From: Levilactobacillus yonginensis
GTDB taxonomy: Bacteria > Bacillota > Bacilli > Lactobacillales > Lactobacillaceae
NCBI RefSeq assembly: GCF_964065165.1
Contig: NZ_OZ061550.1
Location: 28,111-92,110 of the forward strand
Direction of reading: 5' to 3'
Length of the DNA stretch: 64,000 nucleotides
Positions within the stretch are counted from its first letter, which is position 1. The number at the start of each line of letters is the position of its first letter. The notes beneath the pieces were generated by a model. The model searched no databases. It was not told the origin of the DNA and was given only the letters and a program-made list of their open reading frames with translations. The position numbers were made by a program, and so were the translations under genes. This document shows positions 53,899 to 62,051 of the stretch, in pieces.

Positions 53899-54941
53899 GG
53901 TAGATTGTAAAATTAATCCGAACGCTGTTCGGACAAAAAAGATCAGCTTCCTTTAAAATGGTGTTTACCACAAACCCATCTTTTAGGAGCTGATCTTTTG
54001 TCTAGTATAACCTATTCCGAACGAATTAAAATCGAAACCTTTTGTGAACTAGGGCTGTCCAATATCCAAATGGGCGTTCGGCTGAACCGATCACCGTCAA
54101 CAATTTCTTATGAATTATCTCGATGTCAACCTTATCAGGCTGAATTAGCACAAACAGATGCCGAATACAAGCGATCACGATGTGGTCGGAAAACTAAGCT
54201 GAGCGATGAGTTAAAGCAAAAAATTCTCAACCATTTACGTCTAAGCTGGTCACCAGGAATGATTGCTCACGAATTTAAACTAGCTACTAAATCTATTTAT
54301 AATTGGCTAAATCAGGGGAGAATTGGTTTCTCCTTGAATGATCTACCTGAACATGGCGTACGCCAACGGCGTAACGTTGACCAACGATCCAAATATAATC
54401 AATCTTTGGGGCGATCAATTGAACAGCGTCCCATGATGATTAATCAACGTAATCGCATCGGCGATTTTGAACTAGATACAGTCGTTGGTCCTCGTGGGCA
54501 TAGTAAGGCAGTTTTATTAACTTTAATCGATCGCAAATCACGGTTCCTTTGGGCATACCGGTTAAAAGATCGGACGACAGCGACTGTTAATGAAGCACTA
54601 ACTAAGTTCCTAACCACTTTTAATGGTCCGGTGCACAGCTTTACTGTGGACCGTGGCACTGAGTTTAGTGGGCTAGTATCACTTGAATCACAATATGGTA
54701 TTAAGACCTATTACTGCCATGCTTATACTCCAGCTGAACGTGGTAGTAATGAACGCTTTAATCGGAATTTACGTTATTTTTATCCTAAAGGGACTCGTTT
54801 TGAGCACATTAGTGCTCAAGATTTAACGACGACGTTACTCCAAATTAACCAGCGACCGCTTAAAATACTCGACTGGCAAACACCGTATCAGGTTATGCTG
54901 ACAAATTTGTCCAAAAATTCGGATTAAATTTGCAATCTACC
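53899..54941 (+). mobile_element. IS30 type A (1043 bp)
   Basis: Complete, with both terminal repeats; it cuts the IS1182-like relic. Flanks ...TTAT and ATAT... allow at most a 2-bp duplication (AT). Confidence 0.92.
53998..54927 (+). CDS. IS30-family transposase (type A)
   Basis: 309 residues, intact, nearly identical to the copies at 1154-2083 and 45986-46915 (AQDLTTTL versus AQNLTTTL). Confidence 0.93.
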   Translation: MSSITYSERIKIETFCELGLSNIQMGVRLNRSPSTISYELSRCQPYQAELAQTDAEYKRSRCGRKTKLSDELKQKILNHLRLSWSPGMIAHEFKLATKSIYNWLNQGRIGFSLNDLPEHGVRQRRNVDQRSKYNQSLGRSIEQRPMMINQRNRIGDFELDTVVGPRGHSKAVLLTLIDRKSRFLWAYRLKDRTTATVNEALTKFLTTFNGPVHSFTVDRGTEFSGLVSLESQYGIKTYYCHAYTPAERGSNERFNRNLRYFYPKGTRFEHISAQDLTTTLLQINQRPLKILDWQTPYQVMLTNLSKNSD

Positions 54942-55103
54942 ATATAAACGCATTCCGCTTAATTTAAACGGGCAAAGTATACATCTAAAAGGTGAACGTG
55001 TTGTCTGAGAGCGCGTAATTATTTACTTTTTTCTTTGTTAGCATCGCTGGATTCCAAAGCCTGCATTTGAGTCGTAAGCGTATTTTGTTCAGGTTAAATT
55101 AAA

Positions 55104-55160
55104 ATTGCAAGTTACTTATTACAAGGTACAAGTTACAAGTTACAAGTTACAAGTTACTTG
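55104..55160. repeat. ACAAGTT direct repeats at the end of the second par locus
   Basis: ACAAGTT is repeated in direct succession four times (55128-55155), with further TTGCAAGTTACTTATTACAA and a terminal ACTTGTAA. The array overlaps the last codons of parB. TTACAAG/CTTGTAA repeats reappear upstream of parA (56268-56325), so both sides of the operon carry the motif; a partition-site role is likely. 54942-55103 shows nothing else. Confidence 0.65.
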
Positions 55161-55393
55161 TAATCTGTATCTGGGTGACTCTTTTTATAGCTTCGAAGCC
55201 CACGCTTTATTATGTCATCTAAAATCTCAACCATTTTTGTATTTTCTTCGAAGGCAATTTTTCGAATATCATTGTAAAATGATTCTCTAACTCGTAATGG
55301 TTTTGTTTTTTCTTTTCGTTTAAAAGGAGAGTCGCCATCTTTTAATTGACTCTCTGCATCAATCTGATCTAAAAGACTTTTCTTTTCCGGCAT
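55154..55393 (-). CDS. parB: Small partition protein (ParB-like), locus 2
   Basis: 79 residues: PLRVRESFYNDIRKIAFEEN...MVEILDDIIKRGLRSYK, a ribbon-helix-helix-like pattern. Starts 3 bases after the parA stop. Its last codons are part of the ACAAGTT repeat array. Not similar to the locus 1 partner beyond size and position. Confidence 0.65.
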   Translation of the reverse strand: MPEKKSLLDQIDAESQLKDGDSPFKRKEKTKPLRVRESFYNDIRKIAFEENTKMVEILDDIIKRGLRSYKKSHPDTDYK

Positions 55394-55396
55394 ATT

Positions 55397-56182
55397 CTAC
55401 TCCTCCAACAGGTTAATTCGTGATAGAGCTTCATCTAACACTACTTGATACATATATAAAGCCCTTTTGTCCCACATATCCTCATCTTTAATTCCACTTT
55501 TTCCGAAACGTTTAACACGTTCTCTTTGAAATACGTTCCCATGAAATAGGGCTTTTCCAAAGGCTTGATTAGCGGCTTTCAACACTTCATGATCGACAGG
55601 TCCGTCTTTTTTAACCAGATAGGCAATAATGCCAAGCAAATCAAATGATTTGTCATAGTCTTTTCTAAGCCCTTGAAGATAGCTTACAAATTTTAAAGAA
55701 CTTGAGTAAGATTGCTCTTGAGTCTGCATAACCATAATTACGTAATCTGAGGCTAAAACGGCATTATTTGTATATGCTGATAGCGTTGGCGGAACGTCTA
55801 TTAAAATATAATCATAATCATTTCTAATTTTTGTTAGCAAAGTCTTTAAAAATAGTGGTCGGTCACTTTTCTTATACTCTTCAAGCATATCAGGAAGCAA
55901 AGATAAGCTCCAATCACTAGGCATCAGATCAAGGTAATCTGTGACGTGTGCAATGGACTCAGATAAATCCAGATTCTTAATACCATCAGTTAAACTTTTG
56001 GAATTTTTTTGTTTGAATACAGGAAATGTTTTTTCTATAATTTCACTAGCATTTCCTTGTGGATCAAAATCAATTAATAAGGTTTTTCTATGGGCTTTAT
56101 TTAATAGATAAGAAAAGGTTACACAAGTTGTTGTTTTTCCAACTCCACCTTTAAAGTTTCCTATCGTGATCGATGTGGTCAT
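55397..56182 (-). CDS. parA: ParA-family plasmid partition ATPase, locus 2
   Basis: 261 residues: NFKGGVGKTTTCVTFSYLL (Walker A at 11-18), LIDFDPQGNASE, YILIDVPPTLSAYT. Clearly a different lineage from the ParA at 26094-26954. GGAGGATCC upstream of ATG provides the ribosome site. Confidence 0.93.
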   Translation of the reverse strand: MTTSITIGNFKGGVGKTTTCVTFSYLLNKAHRKTLLIDFDPQGNASEIIEKTFPVFKQKNSKSLTDGIKNLDLSESIAHVTDYLDLMPSDWSLSLLPDMLEEYKKSDRPLFLKTLLTKIRNDYDYILIDVPPTLSAYTNNAVLASDYVIMVMQTQEQSYSSSLKFVSYLQGLRKDYDKSFDLLGIIAYLVKKDGPVDHEVLKAANQAFGKALFHGNVFQRERVKRFGKSGIKDEDMWDKRALYMYQVVLDEALSRINLLEE

Positions 56183-56261
56183 ACAGGATCCTCCAGACTT
56201 GAACTTATTAGTTCATAGTCATTGTAATGCAACGAGCATAGCAATTCAACGTAAATATAAA

Positions 56262-56325
56262 GATACAAATTACAAGTATCAAATTACATGAAACTTGTTA
56301 CAAATTACTTTTGTTATTTTTGTGA
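56262..56325. repeat. TTACAAG-type repeats upstream of parA locus 2
   Basis: ACAAATTACAAGTATCAAATTACATGAAACTTGTTACAAATTAC-type sequence holds at least four near-copies of the motif in both orientations between parA and the conserved module. Likely the binding site of the partner protein and an autoregulatory site. Confidence 0.6.
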
Positions 56326-56379
56326 TTTTTGTTTATAAACAAGCTGAATAGTGGTATGGTTAATTCATAAAATAGAACA

Positions 56380-57229
56380 TAAAAAAACACCCACCGACGG
56401 TAATCGGTGAGCGCCACATAAAAGTCATCATCATTTAATGACTATTATATCATGGCCGGTGCGATTTTTAAAGCCCTAGGGGACAAGCTGGGGTCTAAAT
56501 CCAAGGGGACACGTTTGCCAGTGCGACTTCAATAAGTCTGGCTATACCACAACAAGGTCATCTGTACGGCTGGGTGGTGAATGGTGAGCGCGACCATTAA
56601 CGGCGCGGGTGGTAAAACGAAGCTTCGGCTTGGTGCCACTGATTAGTTGGTGATCGAACAAAAATAAATACGTATTACCAACGCCTGCTAGGGCGTTTTT
56701 TAGTAGGTTAAACCGAAAACGTAGGTTTATAATGAGTGGTGGTAGCAATACCGCAATTGTACAGACAAGCGACGGGCGTTAACGACCGACGAACTAAGGG
56801 GAAACTTTTAGTAGTAGAATTGTACTCTGGTTCAGTTATTCCAAATAGCTGATTCCAGGGAACAATTCTGCGCTCAAAACGTCACTCCCTCTAAACTGAA
56901 TGGAAAACCGTAACCCGTCAAGTCAAATTCCAAAGAAAAAAAGAAAGTTGGTGGAATTGTTGGAATGTAAGGATTACATTGTTCCATTGAATCCAGATGT
57001 GATCGTTAAGAAGACAATCTATCGGAGTTCTGCAAGAATTACTGAGCGACAAAGGAACCAAGTGAAGAGAGTTTTGCGTAGTCAAGGGTATCAGGGAAGA
57101 ATTAGTAGTATTCGATACACTCGAGTAAATTACAAGTATTCCTTTAAAGTATCCGTGAAGTATCGGGGAAGTGTTGGCAAATTTTTGGTTAATACAAAGA
57201 ATGAGACAGTTGAATTCAAGGGAATGGCC
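56380..57229 (+). repeat. Conserved backbone module, copy 2
   Basis: Paralogue of 27382-28235. The minus-strand RNA candidate (about 56382-56437), plus-strand terminator (AACGCC/GGCGTT, about 56680-56701) and long leader hairpin are all kept. Differences in the noncoding part are few and mostly in loops, such as CTGGCA versus CGGTAA. Confidence 0.85.
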
Positions 57230-57232
57230 TAG
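56900..57232 (+). CDS. Small basic protein of the conserved module, copy 2 (110 aa)
   Basis: MENRNPSSQIPKKKRKLVEL...RITERQRNQVKRVLRSQGYQ...YTRVNYKYSFKVSVKYRGSV; differs from copy 1 at about ten residues (R8S, T11P, G23C, PI to IV and others) plus silent changes. Same lack of a classical ribosome site. Unknown function, perhaps RNA or DNA binding. Confidence 0.6.
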   Translation: MENRNPSSQIPKKKRKLVELLECKDYIVPLNPDVIVKKTIYRSSARITERQRNQVKRVLRSQGYQGRISSIRYTRVNYKYSFKVSVKYRGSVGKFLVNTKNETVEFKGMA

Positions 57233-57429
57233 ATGTAATTTCAGTGAATTTCACAAACTCATTTTCCCCAATTAAAGCCAATCTGCGACCTATACCACTT
57301 CTTTTTTGGACAAGTTCACAATCAAAAAATAACGGAATGTGGAAGTACCGCGGTGAATGTGGGTTACTTGGGATAAGCCGCCTTATGTAAAGTAGAAATT
57401 GGTCTAGTAGAAAGCGGGAGGAAATCAGG

Positions 57430-58113
57430 TTGGAAAAGTTCGATGGAAACTTATTTTGTCCGGGAAATTCAAAAAAGCAAATAAATCAGTTTAAAAGAAT
57501 GATCGCTAAGGATAACTTACCAGCCGTTAATAAGTCAGATAGATATTTACAAATGAGGAAAATTTCGGGTTCAGAGGATTCATATTCGTTAGATATTTTC
57601 TATAAAAAGGAAAAAGTCGGCCATTTCTATGTTAAAATTTCGGAGCCAGCTAAACTCACTGAAAAAATTTATAGTACAATCAATGAGCAATCGGAAAAAA
57701 TGTTTCGTGAAGAAAGCGTATATGGAATTAAAGATTTAGCTGGGTTGGATCGTGCAAACAATTCGATATATGGTGGTTTTGGAAATTATGAGCCTTATCC
57801 CACGATTACATCTAAAGCTGCGGGGTTATGGTATAAGCTAGCTACTAGTCAATTTTTTAACAATGGTAATAAGCGTACTGCAATGTTAGCGGCCATTTAT
57901 TTATTGAACATTAATTTTTATTCGTTTGATGTATTTGATGGTAATTATATGTATGACTTATCTTTGCAAGCTGCTAATCAGGAAATTAATGCTAAATATA
58001 TCGAACGTTTTATCAACAAGCACGTTTCTTTGAATTATGAAAATATGGCTAATGCTTTGGAAAATGGCAACATCGACTTTTCAATCCCAATTGTTTTCAA
58101 TAATACGAAATAG
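57430..58113 (+). CDS. Fic/Doc-like protein with Gln in place of the catalytic His
   Basis: 227 residues from TTG 57430 (GGGAGGA upstream). An N-terminal domain of unknown type (about 1-95) precedes a Fic/Doc core: SVYGIKDLAGLDRANNSIYG, then QFFNNGNKRTAMLAAIYLL (motif about 141-150). The family motif is H-x-F-x-(D/E)-G-N-(G/K)-R; here the His is Gln141 and the acidic residue is Asn145. Active family members AMPylate or phosphorylate proteins (Doc: EF-Tu), so this one may be inactive or altered. A small ORF follows within 40 bases. Confidence 0.75.
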   Translation: MEKFDGNLFCPGNSKKQINQFKRMIAKDNLPAVNKSDRYLQMRKISGSEDSYSLDIFYKKEKVGHFYVKISEPAKLTEKIYSTINEQSEKMFREESVYGIKDLAGLDRANNSIYGGFGNYEPYPTITSKAAGLWYKLATSQFFNNGNKRTAMLAAIYLLNINFYSFDVFDGNYMYDLSLQAANQEINAKYIERFINKHVSLNYENMANALENGNIDFSIPIVFNNTK

Positions 58114-58149
58114 GTGTAGTATACTACTCAAAAGGAAGGGAGTTATCTC

Positions 58150-58335
58150 ATGATGATGCGTATGCCAGCAAACAATATTGAGAATGGACGTAGTAATAAG
58201 GATGTTCAGAAAGCTAATTTCAAGACGGCCATATATAACTCATTAAATGATACGGAGACAATTAAAAAGAATTTGAATGATATTCTCAGCAACAAAGAAG
58301 TTAGGCGAGCTGTTGAGAAGCTATCAAAAGTTTAG
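58150..58335 (+). CDS. Small partner of the Fic/Doc-like protein (possible antitoxin)
   Basis: 61 residues: MMMRMPANNIENGRSNKDVQ...TIKKNLNDILSNKEVRRAVE. Good ribosome site (AAGGGAG). Helical, charged, no clear Phd DNA-binding motif. Located 36 bases after the Fic-like gene and before a terminator, so they form a two-gene operon with toxin-first order. Antitoxin role inferred from position. Confidence 0.5.
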   Translation: MMMRMPANNIENGRSNKDVQKANFKTAIYNSLNDTETIKKNLNDILSNKEVRRAVEKLSKV

Positions 58336-58342
58336 CAATACT

Positions 58343-58378
58343 AAAAAGGCTCCCGGTTTAACACTGGAGGCCTTTTTT
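58343..58378 (+). terminator. Terminator of the Fic-like operon
   Basis: AAAAAGGCTCC and GGAGGCCTTTTTT form the stem with T6. Confidence 0.85.
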
Positions 58379-58383
58379 ATAGG

Positions 58384-58665
58384 TTACATATTTTGAGGAT
58401 GAATGTTTTTATCTTCGTAGCTTTTACTTGGGTGCTGTAACATGATGAATACTGCTGCGACAATTAGAACAACTATTGCTGGAAAGGCCATTGCCGCTGT
58501 AAATCCAAATAGTGCGCTTCCAATAATTCCTAGAACGGATCCAACTAATGAAATTCCATGTTTGTGTGACTGAATTAGAGCGATTATGTTTAGTACAATG
58601 CCGATCCAAGCCATAACATAGAAGAATGTTGCTACTGAGTCAGTAGATTGCAGTTTTAATTCCAT
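58384..58665 (-). CDS. Small membrane protein, unknown
   Basis: 93 residues with three hydrophobic segments (about 13-30, 38-55, 58-78). Weak ribosome site. Overlapping on the plus strand, 58656-58797 encodes AVLIPFLILIGVICLVVGFW...GYIVPVVLN, which could be the tail of another small membrane protein; one of the two may be a relic. Confidence 0.45.
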   Translation of the reverse strand: MELKLQSTDSVATFFYVMAWIGIVLNIIALIQSHKHGISLVGSVLGIIGSALFGFTAAMAFPAIVVLIVAAVFIMLQHPSKSYEDKNIHPQNM

Positions 58666-59025
58666 TCTTAATTTTAATTGGGGTTATTTGTCTAGTTGTG
58701 GGGTTCTGGCATGATTTTAAAGACTTAACGGTCATTCAAAAAACCGGTATTATCTTGTGTGTAATTGGATACATCGTTCCGGTTGTGTTAAATTAGGTAA
58801 TGAGAATTTTTCACTTAGGCTAAGGGTTAGTGTTCTGGTGCATGGTTATTGCGGAATGGAGAAGTAAATATGGCGAAAATAATGAAGATTATGGTTATGT
58901 TGTTGGTGCCACTTGGATTTATAACTACTGTAGGGGTAACAGCTCAAGCTAAAGCACAATCTACACCTAAATCTATACGAGGCACCTGGTATCAGTATAG
59001 AGGTAAAAATAAATTCTTTGTAATA

Positions 59026-60058
59026 GGCAAATTCTATAATTAATCCGAACAGAAATTAAAAAGCCCAAAGCAATCACTTACAATGGTAGTAGCTAATTCC
59101 AACCAATATAGGGAGTGATTACTTTGGGTACATCTACTTTATCACGTTTTCAACGTGGCGCACTAGCACAACTGGTCAATGAGGGGAATAAATCTTACCA
59201 AGTAATGGCTGACGCCTTAGGCGTCGCCAAAGCTACGATTAGCTATGAGTTGGACCGGGTTAAACCTTATGATCCAGAATTAGCTCAGCAAGATGCAGAT
59301 CGCAAAAGGCGGAATTGCGGCCGTCGTTCGATGCTGACGGCAGCATTAGCGACTTTAATTACCAATCACTTACGATTAACCTGGTCACCAGAAACCATTG
59401 CGGCCGCTTATAACTTGAGCACTGCGTCAATTTATAATTGGCTTAATCGTGGCTGGCTCCCCTTCAAATTGACTGATCTACCCAATCGGAATGTCCGCCA
59501 GCACCGAGTGAGCGAAAATCGTGGGAAATTTACAAGTGGGACTTCCATCGAACAACGGCCAACAACTGTTAATCAACGGTTAGCTTTTGGTCATTGGGAA
59601 GTAGATACGGTGCTTTCTAGTCGAAGTGAGTCACGATCATGTCTGGTTACATTCGTAGAACGTAAGACCCGACTTCTATGGGCCATCAAAGCCCCTAATA
59701 GAACGGCTAAGGCTCTAAACACCGCCTTTGGCAAGTTTATGGGGGCCTTCGGTCCCCAAGTAAAATCCATTACTGTTGATCATGGTAAAGAGTTTGCCAA
59801 TTATCAGGCCTTAGAACAGGATTATCAGATCAAAGTTTATTTTTGCCATCCATATTCACCATGGGAGCGAGGTTCCAATGAATATTTTAATAGACGGTTA
59901 CGCTGGTTCTTCCCGAAAAAGACCAATTTTAGCCAAGTAACGACTGATGAGATCCTAGCAGCACTTGAACTAATTAATCAACGACCATTAAAAATACATC
60001 ATCAACAGACTGCCATTGAAAGATTCCGGGCTTGTTCGGATTAAACTTGTAATTTGCC
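59026..60058 (+). mobile_element. IS30-family element, type B, copy 3, with AATA target duplication
   Basis: 1033 bp; AATA at 59022-59025 and 60059-60062. The only type B copy here with a clean duplication, hence a recent direct insertion. Confidence 0.94.
59124..60044 (+). CDS. IS30-family transposase (type B)
   Basis: Full-length, identical apart from single residues to the copies at 12244 and 37043. TTG start 9 bases after GGGAG. Confidence 0.92.
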   Translation: MGTSTLSRFQRGALAQLVNEGNKSYQVMADALGVAKATISYELDRVKPYDPELAQQDADRKRRNCGRRSMLTAALATLITNHLRLTWSPETIAAAYNLSTASIYNWLNRGWLPFKLTDLPNRNVRQHRVSENRGKFTSGTSIEQRPTTVNQRLAFGHWEVDTVLSSRSESRSCLVTFVERKTRLLWAIKAPNRTAKALNTAFGKFMGAFGPQVKSITVDHGKEFANYQALEQDYQIKVYFCHPYSPWERGSNEYFNRRLRWFFPKKTNFSQVTTDEILAALELINQRPLKIHHQQTAIERFRACSD

Positions 60059-60382
60059 AATAAAAATTACGAAAAATAATGTGTATGTAAATAGTAAGTT
60101 GACGTATAGCACTAAGAAAAGTGGAGCAAATAAAATTTTTATCCAGAGCTTAAGTAAGAAAGTTACTCACGGCTCTGGGGTTAGTTACATTCTAAATGGT
60201 CATTATAAATATGAGTATCAAACGTTTGGAGAGTTTTGGTTATCGAAAGAAAAGATTTCGAATCGCAGAGTTTTAAAGAATTATCACCACATGGATCATT
60301 ATAATGTGTTTACTAAAAATAAAATTAAACATAATTATTCTTACCACAAGGACAGCTTCAAAGATATTGGAAGATAACTACA

Positions 60383-60436
60383 AAAAAGCCATCTAAGAAG
60401 TTATTATGAGGGTATCTTCTTAGTTGGCTTTTTTAC
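60383..60436 (+). terminator. Terminator closing module-2 cargo
   Basis: AAAAAAGCCATCTAAGAAG pairs with CTTCTTAGTTGGCTTTTTT (loop TTATTATGAGGGTAT). Followed by ATTCCAATGGAATGTAGGAA (about 60445-60466), also found after copy 1 cargo (28870-28891). Confidence 0.85.
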
Positions 60437-60568
60437 CTGAAAATTCCAATGGAATGTAGGAACGAAACTAATAGTAACACTGTGTCGATCGCTGAACAAT
60501 AACAAATGGTATTGGTATTGCGCTTTTTTAAATTCTGTTGATAATTAAACAGTATGCTAGGTGGCAAT

Positions 60569-60838
60569 ATGATGGTAAATTTTATTGAATTCGTGTTTGG
60601 TTTTATAATTGATGCTATATCTTTTTCAATTCCAGACTTGCTTTTTGGACTTCCTAGAGTAAAACTACAGAAAAAAATTGCGATCAAGGCGAAAAAGCTT
60701 GGCTTATCTGCTGGTGATTTAAATAAGCTTGCTAATAAATTGCCATATACGATCACTGAGAAAAAGGGCGACTTTGATTTTTTTAATTGTTCTTATAGAG
60801 ATTTAAAGAAGCTGTTAAATAAGATAAATACTAAATAA
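60569..60838 (+). CDS. Small protein with N-terminal membrane helix, unknown
   Basis: About 89 residues from ATG 60569 (AGGTGG upstream). Hydrophobic residues 4-30, then basic KLQKKIAIKAKKLGLSAGDL...FFNCSYRDLKKLLNKINTK. No family recognised. Own terminator downstream. Confidence 0.5.
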   Translation: MMVNFIEFVFGFIIDAISFSIPDLLFGLPRVKLQKKIAIKAKKLGLSAGDLNKLANKLPYTITEKKGDFDFFNCSYRDLKKLLNKINTK

Positions 60839-60840
60839 AG

Positions 60841-60873
60841 GGCCATTGAAAAGATAATTTTCAGTGGCTTTTT
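60841..60873. terminator. Terminator between convergent genes
   Basis: GCCATTGAAAA and TTTTCAGTGGC flank GATAAT, then T5. Lies between the plus-strand gene ending at 60838 and the minus-strand gene ending at 60876. Confidence 0.85.
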
Positions 60874-60875
60874 GC

Positions 60876-61124
60876 TTAGTATTTTTTGCCTTGCATATTA
60901 ATTGGCCCCGACAATGTAGGTTTAACTTTCTTGCGTGGCATATTTTCCTTGTGACGTTTATACAGCAAGTAGAAGCATGTACCAGCAATGATCAGCAACG
61001 CGGGCCATGACGTAACAATCTTCCAGACGTCGATCAGTAGCATGATGCCTATGATCCACCATATCCACTGTGTGAAGAACTTGTATCCTGCCCATATAAC
61101 TATGAGTGTTAGCAGTAAAAACAT
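60876..61124 (-). CDS. Small membrane protein, unknown
   Basis: 82 residues: two or three hydrophobic stretches (MFLLLTLIVIWAGYKFFTQW, IIGIMLLIDVWKIV, LLIIAGTCFYLLY) and a basic tail. GGAGGC upstream of ATG. 34 bases after the monooxygenase-like gene on the same strand, so probably co-transcribed. Confidence 0.6.
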   Translation of the reverse strand: MFLLLTLIVIWAGYKFFTQWIWWIIGIMLLIDVWKIVTSWPALLIIAGTCFYLLYKRHKENMPRKKVKPTLSGPINMQGKKY

Positions 61125-61158
61125 TGTGAGTGCCTCCTGTAACAGATAACTTCGATCA

Positions 61159-61440
61159 TTAGTAGTCCATTCGCGTGATTTCAGGAGCTGACGTCAAATA
61201 ATCATTAATGTGATCTAAGAAATTCTGAAAGTGGGGAGTTTCGTTGTGAGATTCGACTGCTTCTTGATCCTTCCAATGTTCGATTATTTCGTAATCGTTG
61301 TCGTTGAACAATGATTTAAAGTGACCGTAGAATTCATTACCAGCTTCCTTTGAAGAACAGACAACCAATTTGTTTACAAACGTTTCATACTGTGACGTCA
61401 TTTCGGGTTTTACATGCAAAGCAACGTTAATAATTTTCAT
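61159..61440 (-). CDS. Antibiotic-biosynthesis-monooxygenase-domain protein (YgiN-like)
   Basis: 93 residues: INVALHVKPEMTSQYETFVN...GNEFYGHFKSLFNDNDYEII, EHWKDQEAVESHNETPHFQN, the ABM dimeric ferredoxin-like fold with the conserved E-x-W and H...PHF. Members act on quinols or haem-like molecules or have no proven activity. GGAGG before ATG. A 13-bp dyad (61466-61502) lies in its promoter region. Confidence 0.85.
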   Translation of the reverse strand: MKIINVALHVKPEMTSQYETFVNKLVVCSSKEAGNEFYGHFKSLFNDNDYEIIEHWKDQEAVESHNETPHFQNFLDHINDYLTSAPEITRMDY

Positions 61441-61465
61441 GAAATTACCTCCTATTGATTAATAT

Positions 61466-61502
61466 AATAATACCGCTAATCCTGAGGACTAGCGGTATTA
61501 TT
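61466..61502 (-). promoter_or_regulatory. 13-bp dyad upstream of the monooxygenase-like gene
   Basis: AATAATACCGCTA (61466-61478) and TAGCGGTATTATT (61490-61502) are exact inverted repeats with an 11-base gap. It lies 26 bases before the ATG and partly overlaps a TATTAT-rich -10 region; a repressor operator or a leader hairpin. Confidence 0.6.
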
Positions 61503-61665
61503 GTTAAAATAACCGAATTATACAGGGTTAAGGTCTAGAGCGGCCTGTTAAACAATAATCTGATTTCATGCAATAATAACACTATGGTTATTATTTAGGC
61601 AAAATTGACTTTATTTGTTTGGCGCACATAAAAAACGTGTTAAAATACTTTTGGAGGTGATAATA

Positions 61666-61902
61666 ATGACCACAGTAAAAGTCGATCTTAAACTAAGCGA
61701 GCAGTCAACTAAGCTACCTGATGGTTCAACTATCTATATATCTGATATGTATAGAGGCAGGCATTCAGATGTTGTGCACTTTAAATTTTTTAATAGCCCA
61801 CACATGAATTTTTGCATTAACAAAGAAAGACTAGTTAACAACGCACACATAACGGCTCATGATCTTGCTAAGTATGAAGAATTCCTAATTAAATTGATTT
61901 AA
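61666..61902 (+). CDS. Small protein, unknown (78 aa)
   Basis: From ATG 61666, chosen for GGAGGTGAT 6-8 bases upstream. MTTVKVDLKLSEQSTKLPDG...HMNFCINKERLVNNAHITAH. Looks soluble. No family recognised. Confidence 0.6.
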   Translation: MTTVKVDLKLSEQSTKLPDGSTIYISDMYRGRHSDVVHFKFFNSPHMNFCINKERLVNNAHITAHDLAKYEEFLIKLI

Positions 61903-61977
61903 GTTTTTTATAAAAGTCCAATTGATGTTGGTATCTTATAAAAGAGCTAAATTGCAGATTCCCTAATTAATCCGAAC

Positions 61978-62021
61978 ATAAAAGAGGCCACCTAAAAATA
62001 GCCTAGGCGGCCTCTTTTATA
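61978..62021. terminator. Bidirectional terminator
   Basis: AAAAGAGGCCACCTA and TAGGCGGCCTCTTTTAT pair with one mismatch. Serves the plus-strand gene ending at 61902 and perhaps the truncated minus-strand gene at 62052. ATTAATCCGAACA just before it resembles an IS30 end relic. Confidence 0.85.
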
Positions 62022-62051
62022 TATCATTGTGCACATCATGAATGATAATAA

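Larger units (their letters stand above)
58870..60377 (+). pseudogene. Secreted protein of unknown function, split by IS30 type B
   Basis: N-terminal part 58870-59025: signal peptide MAKIMKIMVMLLVPLGFITT...AQAKA, then RGTWYQYRGKNKFFVI. C-terminal part 60063-60377: KITKNNVYVNSKLTYSTKKS...YHKDSFKDIGR. AATA is duplicated at both IS ends; removing the IS and one AATA joins FFVI to KITKNN in frame, a protein of about 157 residues. GGAGA precedes ATG 58870. The ancestral protein was small, basic and exported. Confidence 0.85.

Noticed and set aside
55104..55160. Short direct repeats that might suggest CRISPR
   Set aside because: Repeats are 7 bases, without spacers of constant length, and flank a par operon; no cas genes.
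60433..60756. Minus-strand frame of 107 codons
   Set aside because: It is antisense to the plus-strand gene 60569-60838, has no ribosome site and unlikely composition.
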